Shown here one piece after another: positions 1 through 8,320 of a DNA stretch of 37,584 bases; the first letter of the stretch is position 1, and each line of letters starts with the position of its first letter. Under the pieces are notes generated by a model. It did no database searches. It was given only the letters and a program-made list of their open reading frames with translations, and was not told the origin of the DNA. The stretch comes from CAYVMN01 sp043808585 (GTDB taxonomy: Bacteria; Desulfobacterota; DSM-4660; Desulfatiglandales; Desulfatiglandaceae): the NCBI GenBank assembly GCA_043808585.1, contig JAZDES010000164.1, positions 1 through 37,584 of the forward strand, read 5' to 3'. Both the position numbers and the translations under genes were made by a program.

Positions 1-49
1 AAGCCCACTTGTCAAAGTGTTTTTTGGTAAAGGGCGAGAAGTGCAGATT

Positions 50-1087
50 TCACTCAACCTTGAAGATGTTTTGCCGGATGAGGTCAAGCTCCTCTTCGTT
101 GGGAGGGTAAGGGTAGTTCCACTGTTTTACATCAGGCAGGCAGTTGCCAAAAGGGCGGTTGCATGCCACGTTCCCGTATGCGCCAAGGCAACCGGTGGTG
201 GTGAAGGGGGTTCCAGAATAGATTGTCTCCTCGAGTTGGTCTGATGGCAGGCCAAAGTCGACAATTCGGCCTCGAGGGTCAAAGGACATAAGTGTGTAAC
301 GGCTCAGGCCGTTTTCGATCAGGTGGCGGGCAAGCTGGATCCTGAGATATGTGGGCCAGGGCGGCTGGCGCCGATCTGCCAGCATGGAGCCGTCTTCGGC
401 AAAGAAGGAAAAGAGGTGGTTTACGACCCCCATACGCCACAGTTTATCCATTAGGCAGGCCAGCTGATCTTCGGTCTCTCCCAGCCCCACCATGAGGTGT
501 GCCCCCACATTGGCCTTCCCAAATATTTCGAGCCCAATATCCAATGTTTCCCAATAACGTTCCCATCTATGTGGGCCTGAAACCCCTTTTCCTCTGTATT
601 TGTCAAAGAGCTCTTGAGTTGCCAGATCAATGGCGACCCCGATCTTATCCACGCCATTTTTCTTCAAGTCTATAAGATCGTCTTCACGAACAATGGTGGG
701 ATTGATAAGCACAGATAAGGGGAGCGTGGTTTCATGCTTCAGTCGACCGGCCATCTGTATGGTGTGTGTTCGGCATTTCCCGTTGGTGATCATGGAGATA
801 CACGTCCGCTTGACATAACGAGGGGCCCCTTTTATCGCGTCAATGATCTCATGCATGGAGAACACGGGCCAGTCCACATGGATAAAGCTCTTTTGCTGGT
901 AACTCCCCGGACGTTTTTTAGCAAGGCCGCAGTAGGCGCAGTTGGCAGAGCACCCTTCCGGATAATGGACCAGAAGGTTTACGCACCTATTGACCGCACC
1001 ACGGTACATCCTCCCCCGCATCAGGCCGAGAGAGATGGCCGTTGCCTGGCTGATCTTGACGTACTCGGGGCTTTGTGGTTCAGGCAT
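50..1087 (-). CDS. Radical SAM protein, probable LipS1/LipS2-type lipoyl synthase component
   Basis: A radical SAM enzyme of about 345 residues. The cluster motif CxxxCxxC is at C46, C50 and C53. Three further cysteines near the C-terminus (C300, C309, C316) could hold a second iron-sulfur cluster. It ends a run of minus-strand genes just after a lipoate ligase and an H-protein-like carrier. From that context I infer a sulfur-inserting role on octanoyl-carrier protein, as in the two-protein LipS1/LipS2 lipoyl synthase known from Thermococcus and some sulfur-metabolising bacteria. I cannot tell LipS1 from LipS2; a partner could lie beyond the left edge. An ATG nine codons upstream (1114) is possible, but it falls inside a simple non-coding-looking repeat, so I prefer 1087. 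A biotin-synthase-like enzyme for another substrate remains possible. Confidence 0.75.
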   Translation of the reverse strand: MPEPQSPEYVKISQATAISLGLMRGRMYRGAVNRCVNLLVHYPEGCSANCAYCGLAKKRPGSYQQKSFIHVDWPVFSMHEIIDAIKGAPRYVKRTCISMITNGKCRTHTIQMAGRLKHETTLPLSVLINPTIVREDDLIDLKKNGVDKIGVAIDLATQELFDKYRGKGVSGPHRWERYWETLDIGLEIFGKANVGAHLMVGLGETEDQLACLMDKLWRMGVVNHLFSFFAEDGSMLADRRQPPWPTYLRIQLARHLIENGLSRYTLMSFDPRGRIVDFGLPSDQLEETIYSGTPFTTTGCLGAYGNVACNRPFGNCLPDVKQWNYPYPPNEEELDLIRQNIFKVE

Positions 1088-1123
1088 GTTGGTTGCTCGT
1101 TCCGCACTCCGCATTCCGCAATC

Positions 1124-2191
1124 TCACAATCTGACCTGGTTCTCCTTTGCCAACAATATGGCCCGGGTGAGGGTAGGTACATCCAGGCCGTAGATCATGT
1201 CTTTGCGCCACACTGAAGACAGCTTGTCTTCTATGCTCTCTTTCCGGGCAGAGGTCCATTTAAGCGCGTTTTCAAGTCGATGGAGGTCCTCGGTGCTGGA
1301 GAAAAAGTCTCCGGTGATGAGGACATTTTCTATGGAGGCCCCGGAAAGAGAAAGATAGATCTCCAGAAGCCCCCCCTTTGTCTTGAGCTGTCCTATTCCC
1401 ATTCTTGCCCTGGGGTGCTTGTGGGAGAAGATCCATTCCCCGTTCTTGTACCTCTCTTCAGCATAACGGCTTATTGTCCTGGCCTCCCACGGGTCAGGGG
1501 TGTCTTCCTTGAACTCGATTTTGAATTCCTCTTCAAAGGCCTCCTGGATAAGGTCTATCATCTGTTCAACAGCAATGTCTTGATTCAATTCTTCCCTTAC
1601 CGTTGTCATTCGCTGGCTGAAGCAGTTATAGCCTTTGTCATGGAGCTTAACCAAGGGGGTATTCATGATGTCGGTCATGAGCTCTACATCGAAGTCTACC
1701 AGGAGACTGGTATGAAAGAGCAGGCTATTGCCGGTCTCTGATGCGGCAGATAGTCCGGCGATCTTCTTGCCGTTTACCTCAAGGTCGTTTTTGGGCTCGA
1801 AGTAGGCGCAAATGCCAAGTTTCTCTAAGGCACGTATCAGGACCGAACTCAGTGATTCAAAGACCCCTCCGACCCCTCGCTTTAGCCCTGGGTAGTCCAC
1901 AGGGATGCCGAGACCGAGGGCGACGATGTCTGGACCCATGATCACAGTCCCACCGCCTGTGTTTCTCCGGTTAAACTCAATTCCCCTCGCCCTGCACCTG
2001 TCTACCTTTAGGGCCGCCTCAATATCCTGATATACCCCTACGATGACCGAGGGTATGAAGGTGTAGAGATGGAGTATCGGAGGGGAATTGTTTTGGGCCA
2101 CAGACAGCGGCAGGGTATCATCCACTGCCAGACCTTCGGCCGTCGTGACAGGCCTTGAGAGATTTCTAAAAAGACGCCAGTGGGCTGCCAT
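1124..2191 (-). CDS. lplA: Lipoate-protein ligase (LplA family)
   Basis: A 355-residue LplA-type ligase that would activate lipoate or octanoate with ATP and transfer it to a lysine of a carrier protein. The family motif RRNTGGG is at residues 75-81, and NGKKIAG at 140-146 carries the conserved acyl-adenylate lysine (about K143). A C-terminal accessory domain follows after about residue 255, so the enzyme is full length and can carry out both half-reactions. The gene starts 60 bases after the H-protein-like gene and is followed 36 bases later by a radical SAM gene. The ATG has an AAAGG-type ribosome site. The setting suggests loading of the neighbouring carrier, possibly with octanoate for sulfur insertion, rather than plain salvage. 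That is inference. Confidence 0.88.
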   Translation of the reverse strand: MAAHWRLFRNLSRPVTTAEGLAVDDTLPLSVAQNNSPPILHLYTFIPSVIVGVYQDIEAALKVDRCRARGIEFNRRNTGGGTVIMGPDIVALGLGIPVDYPGLKRGVGGVFESLSSVLIRALEKLGICAYFEPKNDLEVNGKKIAGLSAASETGNSLLFHTSLLVDFDVELMTDIMNTPLVKLHDKGYNCFSQRMTTVREELNQDIAVEQMIDLIQEAFEEEFKIEFKEDTPDPWEARTISRYAEERYKNGEWIFSHKHPRARMGIGQLKTKGGLLEIYLSLSGASIENVLITGDFFSSTEDLHRLENALKWTSARKESIEDKLSSVWRKDMIYGLDVPTLTRAILLAKENQVRL

Positions 2192-2251
2192 AAGATAACC
2201 TTTCTATATATGAACGAAGATTGGTGCGCCTTGGACCTTGTGCCTCGTGTT

Positions 2252-2698
2252 TTACGCCTTGGCCCTCTCCTCTTCGGCCCTCTTTATTTCTCTTTCAATG
2301 AAGTCTACAACTGCATCCCCGTGGATCAGGTTGCCCAGCTCGGAGGCCAGGCCATCTTCGTCCTCGGCCTCGATTACCAGTATCCATCCTTCGCCGTAGG
2401 GGTCTGAATTGATAAGACTGGTATCATCCTCGAGCTCTTCGTTTATTGCCACGATTTCACCGGATACCGGGGCAACAAGCCTTCCGATCCACTTCCTGGA
2501 CTGGATCTTTCCGCATACCTCTCCCTGTGTTACGTCTTCTTCCTCTTCAGGGAGGTCAATAAATACAATGTCACCGGCCTCTTTCTGGAACATGTCGGTC
2601 ATCCCAACGGTAACCCGGGTACCTTGCACACGGGCCCAACTATGTTCCTCATGATAATAGAGCTCATCAGGCATATTGTAACCCTTGATTTCTGCCAT
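2252..2698 (-). CDS. gcvH: GcvH-like lipoyl carrier protein with a divergent lipoyl-lysine motif
   Basis: A 148-residue H-protein-fold lipoyl carrier. The conserved core APVSGEI (76-82) and the region DPYGEGW (99-105) are present. The modified lysine is K69, but it sits in IQSRKWIGR instead of the usual ESVKA of glycine-cleavage H proteins. There is an acidic linker and a charged C-terminal extension. No gcvT or gcvP lies in the window; the neighbours are a lipoate ligase and a radical SAM protein, so this is probably the substrate of that pair. It may serve glycine cleavage elsewhere in the genome or an Hdr-like redox complex (an LbpA-type role). The start has a strong AGGAGG site eight bases upstream. 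Confidence 0.85.
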   Translation of the reverse strand: MAEIKGYNMPDELYYHEEHSWARVQGTRVTVGMTDMFQKEAGDIVFIDLPEEEEDVTQGEVCGKIQSRKWIGRLVAPVSGEIVAINEELEDDTSLINSDPYGEGWILVIEAEDEDGLASELGNLIHGDAVVDFIEREIKRAEEERAKA

Positions 2699-2736
2699 TT
2701 TCTAACCCTCCTTTTCACAGGTAGATCACTACGAAA

Positions 2737-4029
2737 CTACTTGAACCTTGCCTCAACTGCCCTTGCATGGATAGGGAGCCCTTCCGCTTCGGCAAGGGTA
2801 ACAACAATATCTTTCAGCCCCTCCAGTCCTTTTTTGCTCAGGTACTGAAAGGTGGGTTTCTTTATGAAGTCGTCCACGGATAAGCCCGAGAACATGCGCG
2901 CGCACCGGCCTGTTGGGAGGACATGGTTTGTACCTGATGCATAATCACCTACAGGAACGGGGGCATAAGGCCCCAGAAATATGGAACCTGCATGCCTGAT
3001 CTTATTAAGGGTAATGAAGGGGTCTTCGGTCATGATCTGAAGATGTTCAGTTGCATATTCATTGGTAAGATCAATCGCCTGTTCCATATCCCTTGCTACG
3101 AGGACACAGGAGTGCTTTGAGATGGACGACTCGAGGACCTCCTTACGGGGTAGGGAATCGAATTCCCGATTAATGTTCTCACAGACCGCCTCTGCCAAAG
3201 GGGCTGATGTAGTGACCAGGACAGCGGCAGAATCGGGGTCGTGTTCTATCTGGGACAAAAAATCTATTGCGATCAATTCGGGGTCTCCAGTATGGTCGGC
3301 AAGTATCAATGCCTCACTGGGTCCTGCGGGTGAATCGATATCCACCTGTCCGTATACCAGCATCTTTGCAGCCGTCACATACTTGTTTCCGGGCCCGACT
3401 ATCTTGTGAACCCTGGGCATGGTCTCCGTACCGTATGCCAGGCTGGCTACTCCCCATGGCCCGCCTACTTTGAAAATCCGGTCGCAGCCTGAAATGTCCG
3501 CTGCCACAAGTGTGGCCGGATTCGCCGCCATCCCTTTCCCGGGTGGTGTTGTGGCAACAACCTGGCCTACGCCCGCGACCTTTGCAGGGAGGACGGTCAT
3601 TAGGATGGAACTGGGGTAAGCGGCGATTCCTCCAGGGATATAGCACCCCACGATATCTATCGGCCTGGTGATGCGGCCGGCCAGGATGCCGTCCTTCACC
3701 TCCATAGACCACATCTCTCGCTCCAACTGTGCTCGATGGAACCTGGTTATGTTGTGGGCTGCGGCCTTCAGGCAATCAACCACTTTGGGGTCCACGAGGC
3801 TGTAAGCCCCTTCTATTTCTTCTCTGGTTGCCTCAAGATCGGACGGGCCAATATCATCCTTATGCTTGCGGTAATGATCCAGGGCAACAATATCACCACG
3901 GCTCCTGACGTCATTCACAATTTTACGGACATCCTCATAGATGGAGGAGATGTCCTCCATGGACCTTTCCATTACCACCCGGAGTCTTTCAGGGGTCAAA
4001 TCGTTTATCCTTTCAGGCCTGATGTTCAT
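2737..4029 (-). CDS. hisD: Histidinol dehydrogenase
   Basis: A 430-residue HisD, which oxidises L-histidinol to L-histidine in two NAD-dependent steps in the last part of histidine synthesis. The zinc ligands expected for the family are visible as Q260 and H263 (SQIEHDP), D362 (GDYASG) and H421. The catalytic pair is E328-H329 in TEHLQI, and VGPGNKYV (211-218) and GPSEA (236-240) are conserved. I place the start at the ATG at 4029, preceded by AAAGGAG. An open frame extends upstream to 4239, but it runs through the NUDIX gene and looks non-native. No other his genes are in the window, so hisD is detached from a his operon and sits upstream of the lipoyl genes. Confidence 0.96.
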   Translation of the reverse strand: MNIRPERINDLTPERLRVVMERSMEDISSIYEDVRKIVNDVRSRGDIVALDHYRKHKDDIGPSDLEATREEIEGAYSLVDPKVVDCLKAAAHNITRFHRAQLEREMWSMEVKDGILAGRITRPIDIVGCYIPGGIAAYPSSILMTVLPAKVAGVGQVVATTPPGKGMAANPATLVAADISGCDRIFKVGGPWGVASLAYGTETMPRVHKIVGPGNKYVTAAKMLVYGQVDIDSPAGPSEALILADHTGDPELIAIDFLSQIEHDPDSAAVLVTTSAPLAEAVCENINREFDSLPRKEVLESSISKHSCVLVARDMEQAIDLTNEYATEHLQIMTEDPFITLNKIRHAGSIFLGPYAPVPVGDYASGTNHVLPTGRCARMFSGLSVDDFIKKPTFQYLSKKGLEGLKDIVVTLAEAEGLPIHARAVEARFK

Positions 4030-4057
4030 ATGTGGATGTTTCTCCTTTCGTAATAGC

Positions 4058-4597
4058 TCAGCGCAGAGACGCTGAGGACGCTTTGTGGATTTTGCAATAA
4101 TCCTTGAGGGCATCCATTGTACTCTGGAATGCGAGCTTATCCCAGGGGATCTCTTCTTTCGGAAACCATTTGGCCTCCAGCGTCTCATCCTTTGGCAGGA
4201 GCTCCCCGGCCAGGTACTGTGAAGTATACACGATAACAACTGTCAGATTTCCAGGGTAGGAATAGACCCCCACCAGCTCCCCTATGCTGATCTTCAGGCC
4301 TGATTCCTCTTGGGTCTCTCTTATGGCCGCAGCCTTGACTTCTTCGTTTCGGTCAACATAACCGCCCGGCATGACCCACTTTCCTTTTTGCGGGTTGATC
4401 CCTCGCTTAAGAAGAAGGATCTTACCGTCCATCTCCAGGATTGTGCAGACTACAACCTTTGGATCCAGGTAGAAGATGAACTCACAGGCGCCGCAGACAA
4501 GTCTCGGAGGCTCATTCGGTTTCAATACCGATGTCTTGAGTGCCCCGCCACATGCGGGACAGAATCGAAATTCGACGTTATGTTGATTTATGCCCAA
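4058..4597 (-). CDS. NUDIX hydrolase with N-terminal zinc ribbon
   Basis: A 179-residue protein with two parts. Residues 13-38 form a zinc ribbon (C13, C16, C35, C38). Residues 79-101 form a full NUDIX box (GX5EX7REUXEEXGU), with G79, E85, R93, E94, E97 and E98 in place. Members of this group hydrolyse nucleoside diphosphates linked to another group, such as NADH, ADP-ribose or dNTPs. The substrate cannot be told from sequence. The start appears to be TTG, with GAAGG about nine bases upstream, and no ATG is available nearby. It is the first gene of the minus-strand unit; hisD begins 28 bases after its stop. Confidence 0.88.
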   Translation of the reverse strand: MGINQHNVEFRFCPACGGALKTSVLKPNEPPRLVCGACEFIFYLDPKVVVCTILEMDGKILLLKRGINPQKGKWVMPGGYVDRNEEVKAAAIRETQEESGLKISIGELVGVYSYPGNLTVVIVYTSQYLAGELLPKDETLEAKWFPKEEIPWDKLAFQSTMDALKDYCKIHKASSASLR

Positions 4598-4790
4598 TTT
4601 TCAAGGCCTCTTCTCTTCCTTATTGTGAGTCAGGCCAGTACATAGGCTGACCACACATGTACCTAATGCAGGCCTTCGGCCGCAACCAAAACAGTGTCCT
4701 GTGTTCAGTGACCAGTATTCAGGTTTCAGTGAACCTTTCCGAGTTGGAGGCCTTGCGAGCCGAAAGCCCAAACCCTGAAACCCGACACTC

Positions 4791-4909
4791 TCGTAAAAAG
4801 TCCGAAATGACCCGTTTTCGTCATTCCCGCGTAGGCGGGAATCCAGTAAAATCAAACAGTTCTGGGCCCCCGCCTTCGCGGGGGTGACGGTCTTGGGGAC
4901 TTTTTACGA
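4791..4909. repeat. REPIN-like or MITE-like element with 13-bp terminal inverted repeats
   Basis: TCGTAAAAAGTCC at 4791-4803 is repeated exactly in inverse orientation at 4897-4909. Between them lie two palindromic units in opposite orientation. The first (4820-4846) has stem arms ATTCCCGC/GCGGGAAT around GTAG. The second (4863-4889) has stem CCCCCGC/GCGGGGG around CTTC. Both units begin with GTCA and end with CCAG when read in their own orientation. The stem differences between them are compensatory (TT/AA against CC/GG), so the fold is maintained. This is the architecture of a REP doublet mobilised in trans by a RAYT-type transposase. No transposase is present here. Confidence 0.75.
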
Positions 4910-4965
4910 AACCATCAAGTTTGAAGTGATTAAGGTTCAACAGCTCATTAAGTAGTGGTATGGCC

Positions 4966-5038
4966 CAGGGATTCCCGCTTTCGCGGGAATGACGAAATAA
5001 GCTAAGTATCTGTCATTCCCGCGTAGGCGGGAATCCAG
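4966..5038. repeat. Second pair of REP-like palindromes
   Basis: Two more units of the same family. One is in reverse orientation, with stem 4971-4978/4983-4990 around TTTC. The other is forward at 5012-5038 and identical over 27 bases to the unit at 4820-4846. They are 18 bases apart and lack the 13-bp terminal repeats found around the first pair. They lie downstream of the minus-strand ChaN-like gene's region and upstream of the NUDIX gene, outside coding sequence. Confidence 0.75.
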
Positions 5039-5164
5039 AAAAGTAGCCTTAGAAAGCATTTACTCCGATTTATTGAAAAGATACACTAATGTAATCTAAA
5101 GTTTCCAAACTTCAAATATATTCCAGGGAGTTTTCCTAGCATACGAATTAGAGCAGTAAGAAAC

Positions 5165-6118
5165 TCAACTGCCTCGGTGCCCAGGGTGAACTACGAGACG
5201 CCTTGGGGGGTAGTTCCCTGTAAGCCACACATAGTCTGCAACCTTTTTAGTTAGGGTTGCCGGCTTGGTCAAGGGGTAGAGTACGATAGCGGCCACACTG
5301 ACGTTTATGCGCTTTAGGGTCCGTTCCGGGACGCCATACCTATTAATAATGTGCCCATTTCCTGTAAAGACCACCATCTTTCCATTTTTCTTTTCCAGGT
5401 ATTTTGCGATATTTTCTGCCATGGTCTCTTCCCAAACGCACTGGGCCTGGTAAAAGAAATCAAACCTCTTCAAATCGTCCCTAGGGTGTTCTTCGTAAAC
5501 CCCGCGGAGGTATTCGCGATGCCTTTCGTTTCCCAGATCGATGACATCTGCCACTTGCTTACGTTCCAGGGGTTCGAGACTGTCGAGTCCGGTCCTTGCC
5601 ACCTTCCTAACGATATCATTCGGTGCGTTGATGGCAAGGATGCTTCCCCGTTTTTCCTTTGCCAGCAATATCAAGGGGCGGTAAAAGTGATAGTCCAAGC
5701 CCCATTGCTTCCTCCAGTCCACATCTCGTAGGAACAGCTGTTCTGTCAGGCCCCCCTCCATGTACCTGTCGATGACTGGTTGCTGAGGTTCCTGGAAAAA
5801 CTCCATTGCGACGGTCACGGGGCCGTACCTTGTGATCAGGGCCTGCAGGATCTGGACCTGTATGAGGTGATGCTCCGGGTTGTCATGGACCTCCCCGATA
5901 AAGGTCACGTCGACGGAACCCAACTGATCAATTAATTCCTCGAAGAATATGGCCTTTCCTGTCTCGAGGTGGATTATTTGACCGATACCGAAACGTTGAA
6001 CCGTTCCCTCAATGGAGGCAAGAGGAGGCATCGTATGTGGCATGCTCGCACATCCCCCTACGAAAAAAAGGGTTAATAGCACAAAAGAGGTTAAGTATCG
6101 CCGGTCGTGACGTTTCAC
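5165..6118 (-). CDS. ChaN family lipoprotein (haem-binding uptake type)
   Basis: A predicted lipoprotein of about 317 residues from the GTG at 6118, or 324 from a TTG at 6139. I prefer 6118 because it gives a normal lipoprotein signal: a basic start, a hydrophobic stretch and a lipobox ending in FVGGC. Numbered from the longer form, the lipid cysteine is C30. The ChaN/DUF399 hallmarks follow: GEVHDNPEHH (82-91), MEFF (112-115) and GNGHI (260-264). In Campylobacter, ChaN binds haem and is tied to iron uptake; related folds include TIKI-type proteases. Function here is inferred from the family only. It stands alone, divergent from uvrC. Confidence 0.82.
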   Translation of the reverse strand: MKRHDRRYLTSFVLLTLFFVGGCASMPHTMPPLASIEGTVQRFGIGQIIHLETGKAIFFEELIDQLGSVDVTFIGEVHDNPEHHLIQVQILQALITRYGPVTVAMEFFQEPQQPVIDRYMEGGLTEQLFLRDVDWRKQWGLDYHFYRPLILLAKEKRGSILAINAPNDIVRKVARTGLDSLEPLERKQVADVIDLGNERHREYLRGVYEEHPRDDLKRFDFFYQAQCVWEETMAENIAKYLEKKNGKMVVFTGNGHIINRYGVPERTLKRINVSVAAIVLYPLTKPATLTKKVADYVWLTGNYPPRRLVVHPGHRGS

Positions 6119-6268
6119 TGAGGGATTCCCCGGTCCCAAAAGATATTGGCCTTGACTGGGCTAATACCTATCATTTACCCTGCTCACATGCAACTTATTA
6201 GTTTATAAGCACATATTCTGACCCGGGGCGAAAGGTCTTCCAGATTTTGATAGTTTCTTTGGTAAGGC

Positions 6269-8143
6269 ATGAATAAAACTGCAAAAGCCCAATATGAACT
6301 GGATCCCCAACGACTGCGAGGCATACTCCCGCACGGATCTGGGGTGTATATGTTTAAGGACTCCTCCGGGCGGGTTATCTATGTGGGCAAGGCAAGGTCC
6401 CTCAGAAAGAGGGTCTTGTCCTATTTCAAACCCCTTCCTGATCTTCCCCACAAGACCGCCCTAATGATGAAAAAGGCCTCAGGTCTTGATTTCATTATAA
6501 CTTCCACCGAGCAGGAGGCTTTTATCCTTGAGAGCAATCTCGTCAAGAGGCATATGCCACGCTATAACATCATTCTAAGGGACGATAAACAATATCCCTG
6601 TCTGCGGCTCGATAGGGGAGACCCTTACCCCCGCCTGACCATTGCCAGGAAGATAAAAAAGGATGGAGCGATTTATTTTGGGCCCTTTTCATCTGCCAAC
6701 TCGGTACGCAGGACCCTTAAGGTGATCGATAGGGTCTTCCAGCTCCGGAAGTGCAAGGGTAAGGGGCTTCCTAAACGTACCAGGCCTTGCCTGAACTATC
6801 AGATGGATCGGTGCCTTGGTCCATGCTCCAAGAACATCACTGAATCGGAATATGGGGAGGTCATTGGCCAGGTGAGGCTTTTTCTGGAAGGCCGCGACCG
6901 GGAATTGATAGGCCAATTGAAAAAGGATATGGGGGAGGCCGCAGATAGGCTGGATTTTGAAAAGGCCGCCAGGATAAGGGATCAGATCGGTGCCATAGAA
7001 AGGACGGTTGAACGTCAGCATGTGGTGTCAAGGCAGCTGGAAGATCAGGATATTATTGGCCTGGCACAAAAGGGGGAGCTTTATCAGGTGGTCATCCTTT
7101 TTGTCCGCAAGGGGTATCTCGTAGGGGGCCGCGACTACCTATTCAGGGATCGGGGCGTCTCTGCCCCTGAGATCATGGAGGCCTTTTTGAAGCAATACTA
7201 CCCGCGAGAGTCCTTCATCCCCCAACAAATACTCATCTCGGATCCGGTTGAAGACGGCCTGGCTATTAGAGAAAGCCTCGGCCGTTTGGCCGGGAGAAAA
7301 GTTGTGATTCATAGACCGTTAAAGGGAGAGAAACTCAAACTGGTGAAGATGGCAGTGACAAATGCAGAGAACCTCCTGGACGGACATTCGGAATGGGAGA
7401 AGAAAGACCTGATGGGTCTTGCCCAGTCAGTCCTGGGGCTGGACAGGAACCCCAGGTTCATAGAAGGGCTTGATATCTCAAACCTGCAAGGGGACCAGGC
7501 AGTCGGAACCATTGTCACTTTCGCGGACGGCCTTCCTCACAAGGCAGGGTACCGGAATTACAGGCTGAGGGCAGTAGATGGGATCGATGACTATGGCATG
7601 ATGGCGGAGCTGGTGGAAAGGAGACTGGCCAAAGGGGATTTGCCCGATCTCTTCCTGGTGGATGGGGGCAAGGGGCATCTCTTGACGGTAAAAAGGGTGC
7701 TTGACCGGCAGGCTCCCTCAGGATCCGGCCAAGAGGGAGGCGGGGCATGTCCAGGTGTTCCTGGGGTGATATCCATTGCAAAGCCGGATGAAGAGAGGCA
7801 GGAGAAGTATGACCGGATATATCTCCCGGGCAGGAAGGATCCATTGAGGCTGACGGAGGATCATCCTGTCTTGCTCCTTATGATGCGAATTCGGGACGAG
7901 GCCCACCGCCGAGCCATATCCTACCACCGGAAGCTGAGACGGAAAGGCCTCAGGGAATCGGATCTGGATCTCATACCCAACATCGGGGTTAGACGAAAGG
8001 GCCTACTCCTTCAACATTTCAAGGACATAAATGCCATAGCAGAGGCCACTCCGGATGACCTTGCTGAGGTACCGGGGATAAGCCGCTCCCTGGCAATGAA
8101 TATCTTCTCCTATTTCCGAGGAAATGAGATCAATGATCTGTGA
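6269..8143 (+). CDS. uvrC: UvrABC system protein C (excinuclease subunit)
   Basis: A full-length 624-residue UvrC, the nuclease that makes both incisions in nucleotide excision repair. Domains in order: GIY-YIG nuclease (GVYMFKD 25-31, YVGKA 38-42); four cysteines C162, C174, C182 and C186, matching the iron-sulfur ligands described for UvrC; a UVR/UvrB-binding helix pair about 213-250; the RNase-H-like C-terminal nuclease with D402 (LDISN), D465 (VDGGKGH) and H546; and a helix-hairpin-helix region 566-616. A short glycine-rich insertion (about 482-498) precedes ISIAKPDEE. The ribosome site is weak. The gene is upstream of secA with a 177-base gap. Confidence 0.97.
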   Translation: MNKTAKAQYELDPQRLRGILPHGSGVYMFKDSSGRVIYVGKARSLRKRVLSYFKPLPDLPHKTALMMKKASGLDFIITSTEQEAFILESNLVKRHMPRYNIILRDDKQYPCLRLDRGDPYPRLTIARKIKKDGAIYFGPFSSANSVRRTLKVIDRVFQLRKCKGKGLPKRTRPCLNYQMDRCLGPCSKNITESEYGEVIGQVRLFLEGRDRELIGQLKKDMGEAADRLDFEKAARIRDQIGAIERTVERQHVVSRQLEDQDIIGLAQKGELYQVVILFVRKGYLVGGRDYLFRDRGVSAPEIMEAFLKQYYPRESFIPQQILISDPVEDGLAIRESLGRLAGRKVVIHRPLKGEKLKLVKMAVTNAENLLDGHSEWEKKDLMGLAQSVLGLDRNPRFIEGLDISNLQGDQAVGTIVTFADGLPHKAGYRNYRLRAVDGIDDYGMMAELVERRLAKGDLPDLFLVDGGKGHLLTVKRVLDRQAPSGSGQEGGGACPGVPGVISIAKPDEERQEKYDRIYLPGRKDPLRLTEDHPVLLLMMRIRDEAHRRAISYHRKLRRKGLRESDLDLIPNIGVRRKGLLLQHFKDINAIAEATPDDLAEVPGISRSLAMNIFSYFRGNEINDL

Positions 8144-8206
8144 CGGGACCTGGGGTAATGGTTCCCATGTTTGAAACCGGCAAGGGGGTTTTCCCTACAT
8201 AAACCC

Positions 8207-8235
8207 TTGATTTTTCGGATGTGAAGTTCTTTAAT
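8207..8235 (+). promoter_or_regulatory. Candidate sigma70-type promoter for secA
   Basis: TTGATT at 8207-8212 and TTTAAT at 8230-8235 are separated by 17 bases. They match the consensus hexamers at four and five of six positions. They lie about 85 bases before the secA start. The gap after uvrC shows no clear terminator, so read-through is also possible. Confidence 0.35.
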
Positions 8236-8320
8236 TACAAGGCGGAAGCCTTTGGGCCGGAGGCGGGGGCTAGATTATTTTGTACCTTAATAAGACGACG
8301 AGGTCATTGGGAAGCAAGCT

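Larger units (their letters stand above)
4598..5164. other. Intergenic region with palindromic repeats, no gene seen
   Basis: This 567-base stretch lies between the start of the NUDIX gene and the end of the ChaN-like gene. It holds four REP-like palindromes (listed separately). Before them, about 4690-4740, is a degenerate stretch of short echoing words of the type TTCAGTG and TTCAGGT. The remainder after 5040 is AT-rich. Short open frames here translate the palindromes and are not convincing genes. I could not identify a convincing promoter for the NUDIX gene. Confidence 0.7.

Noticed and set aside
4030..4239. In-frame N-terminal extension of hisD by 70 residues
   Set aside because: It overlaps the NUDIX gene and has a sequence unlike any HisD; the ATG at 4029 has a good ribosome site.
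4601..4855. Open frame of 84 codons on the minus strand
   Set aside because: It translates the REP-like palindrome and simple repeats; no ribosome site or protein-like character.
4820..5038. CRISPR array
   Set aside because: The units alternate in orientation, spacing is irregular and stems are complete palindromes; no cas genes are present.
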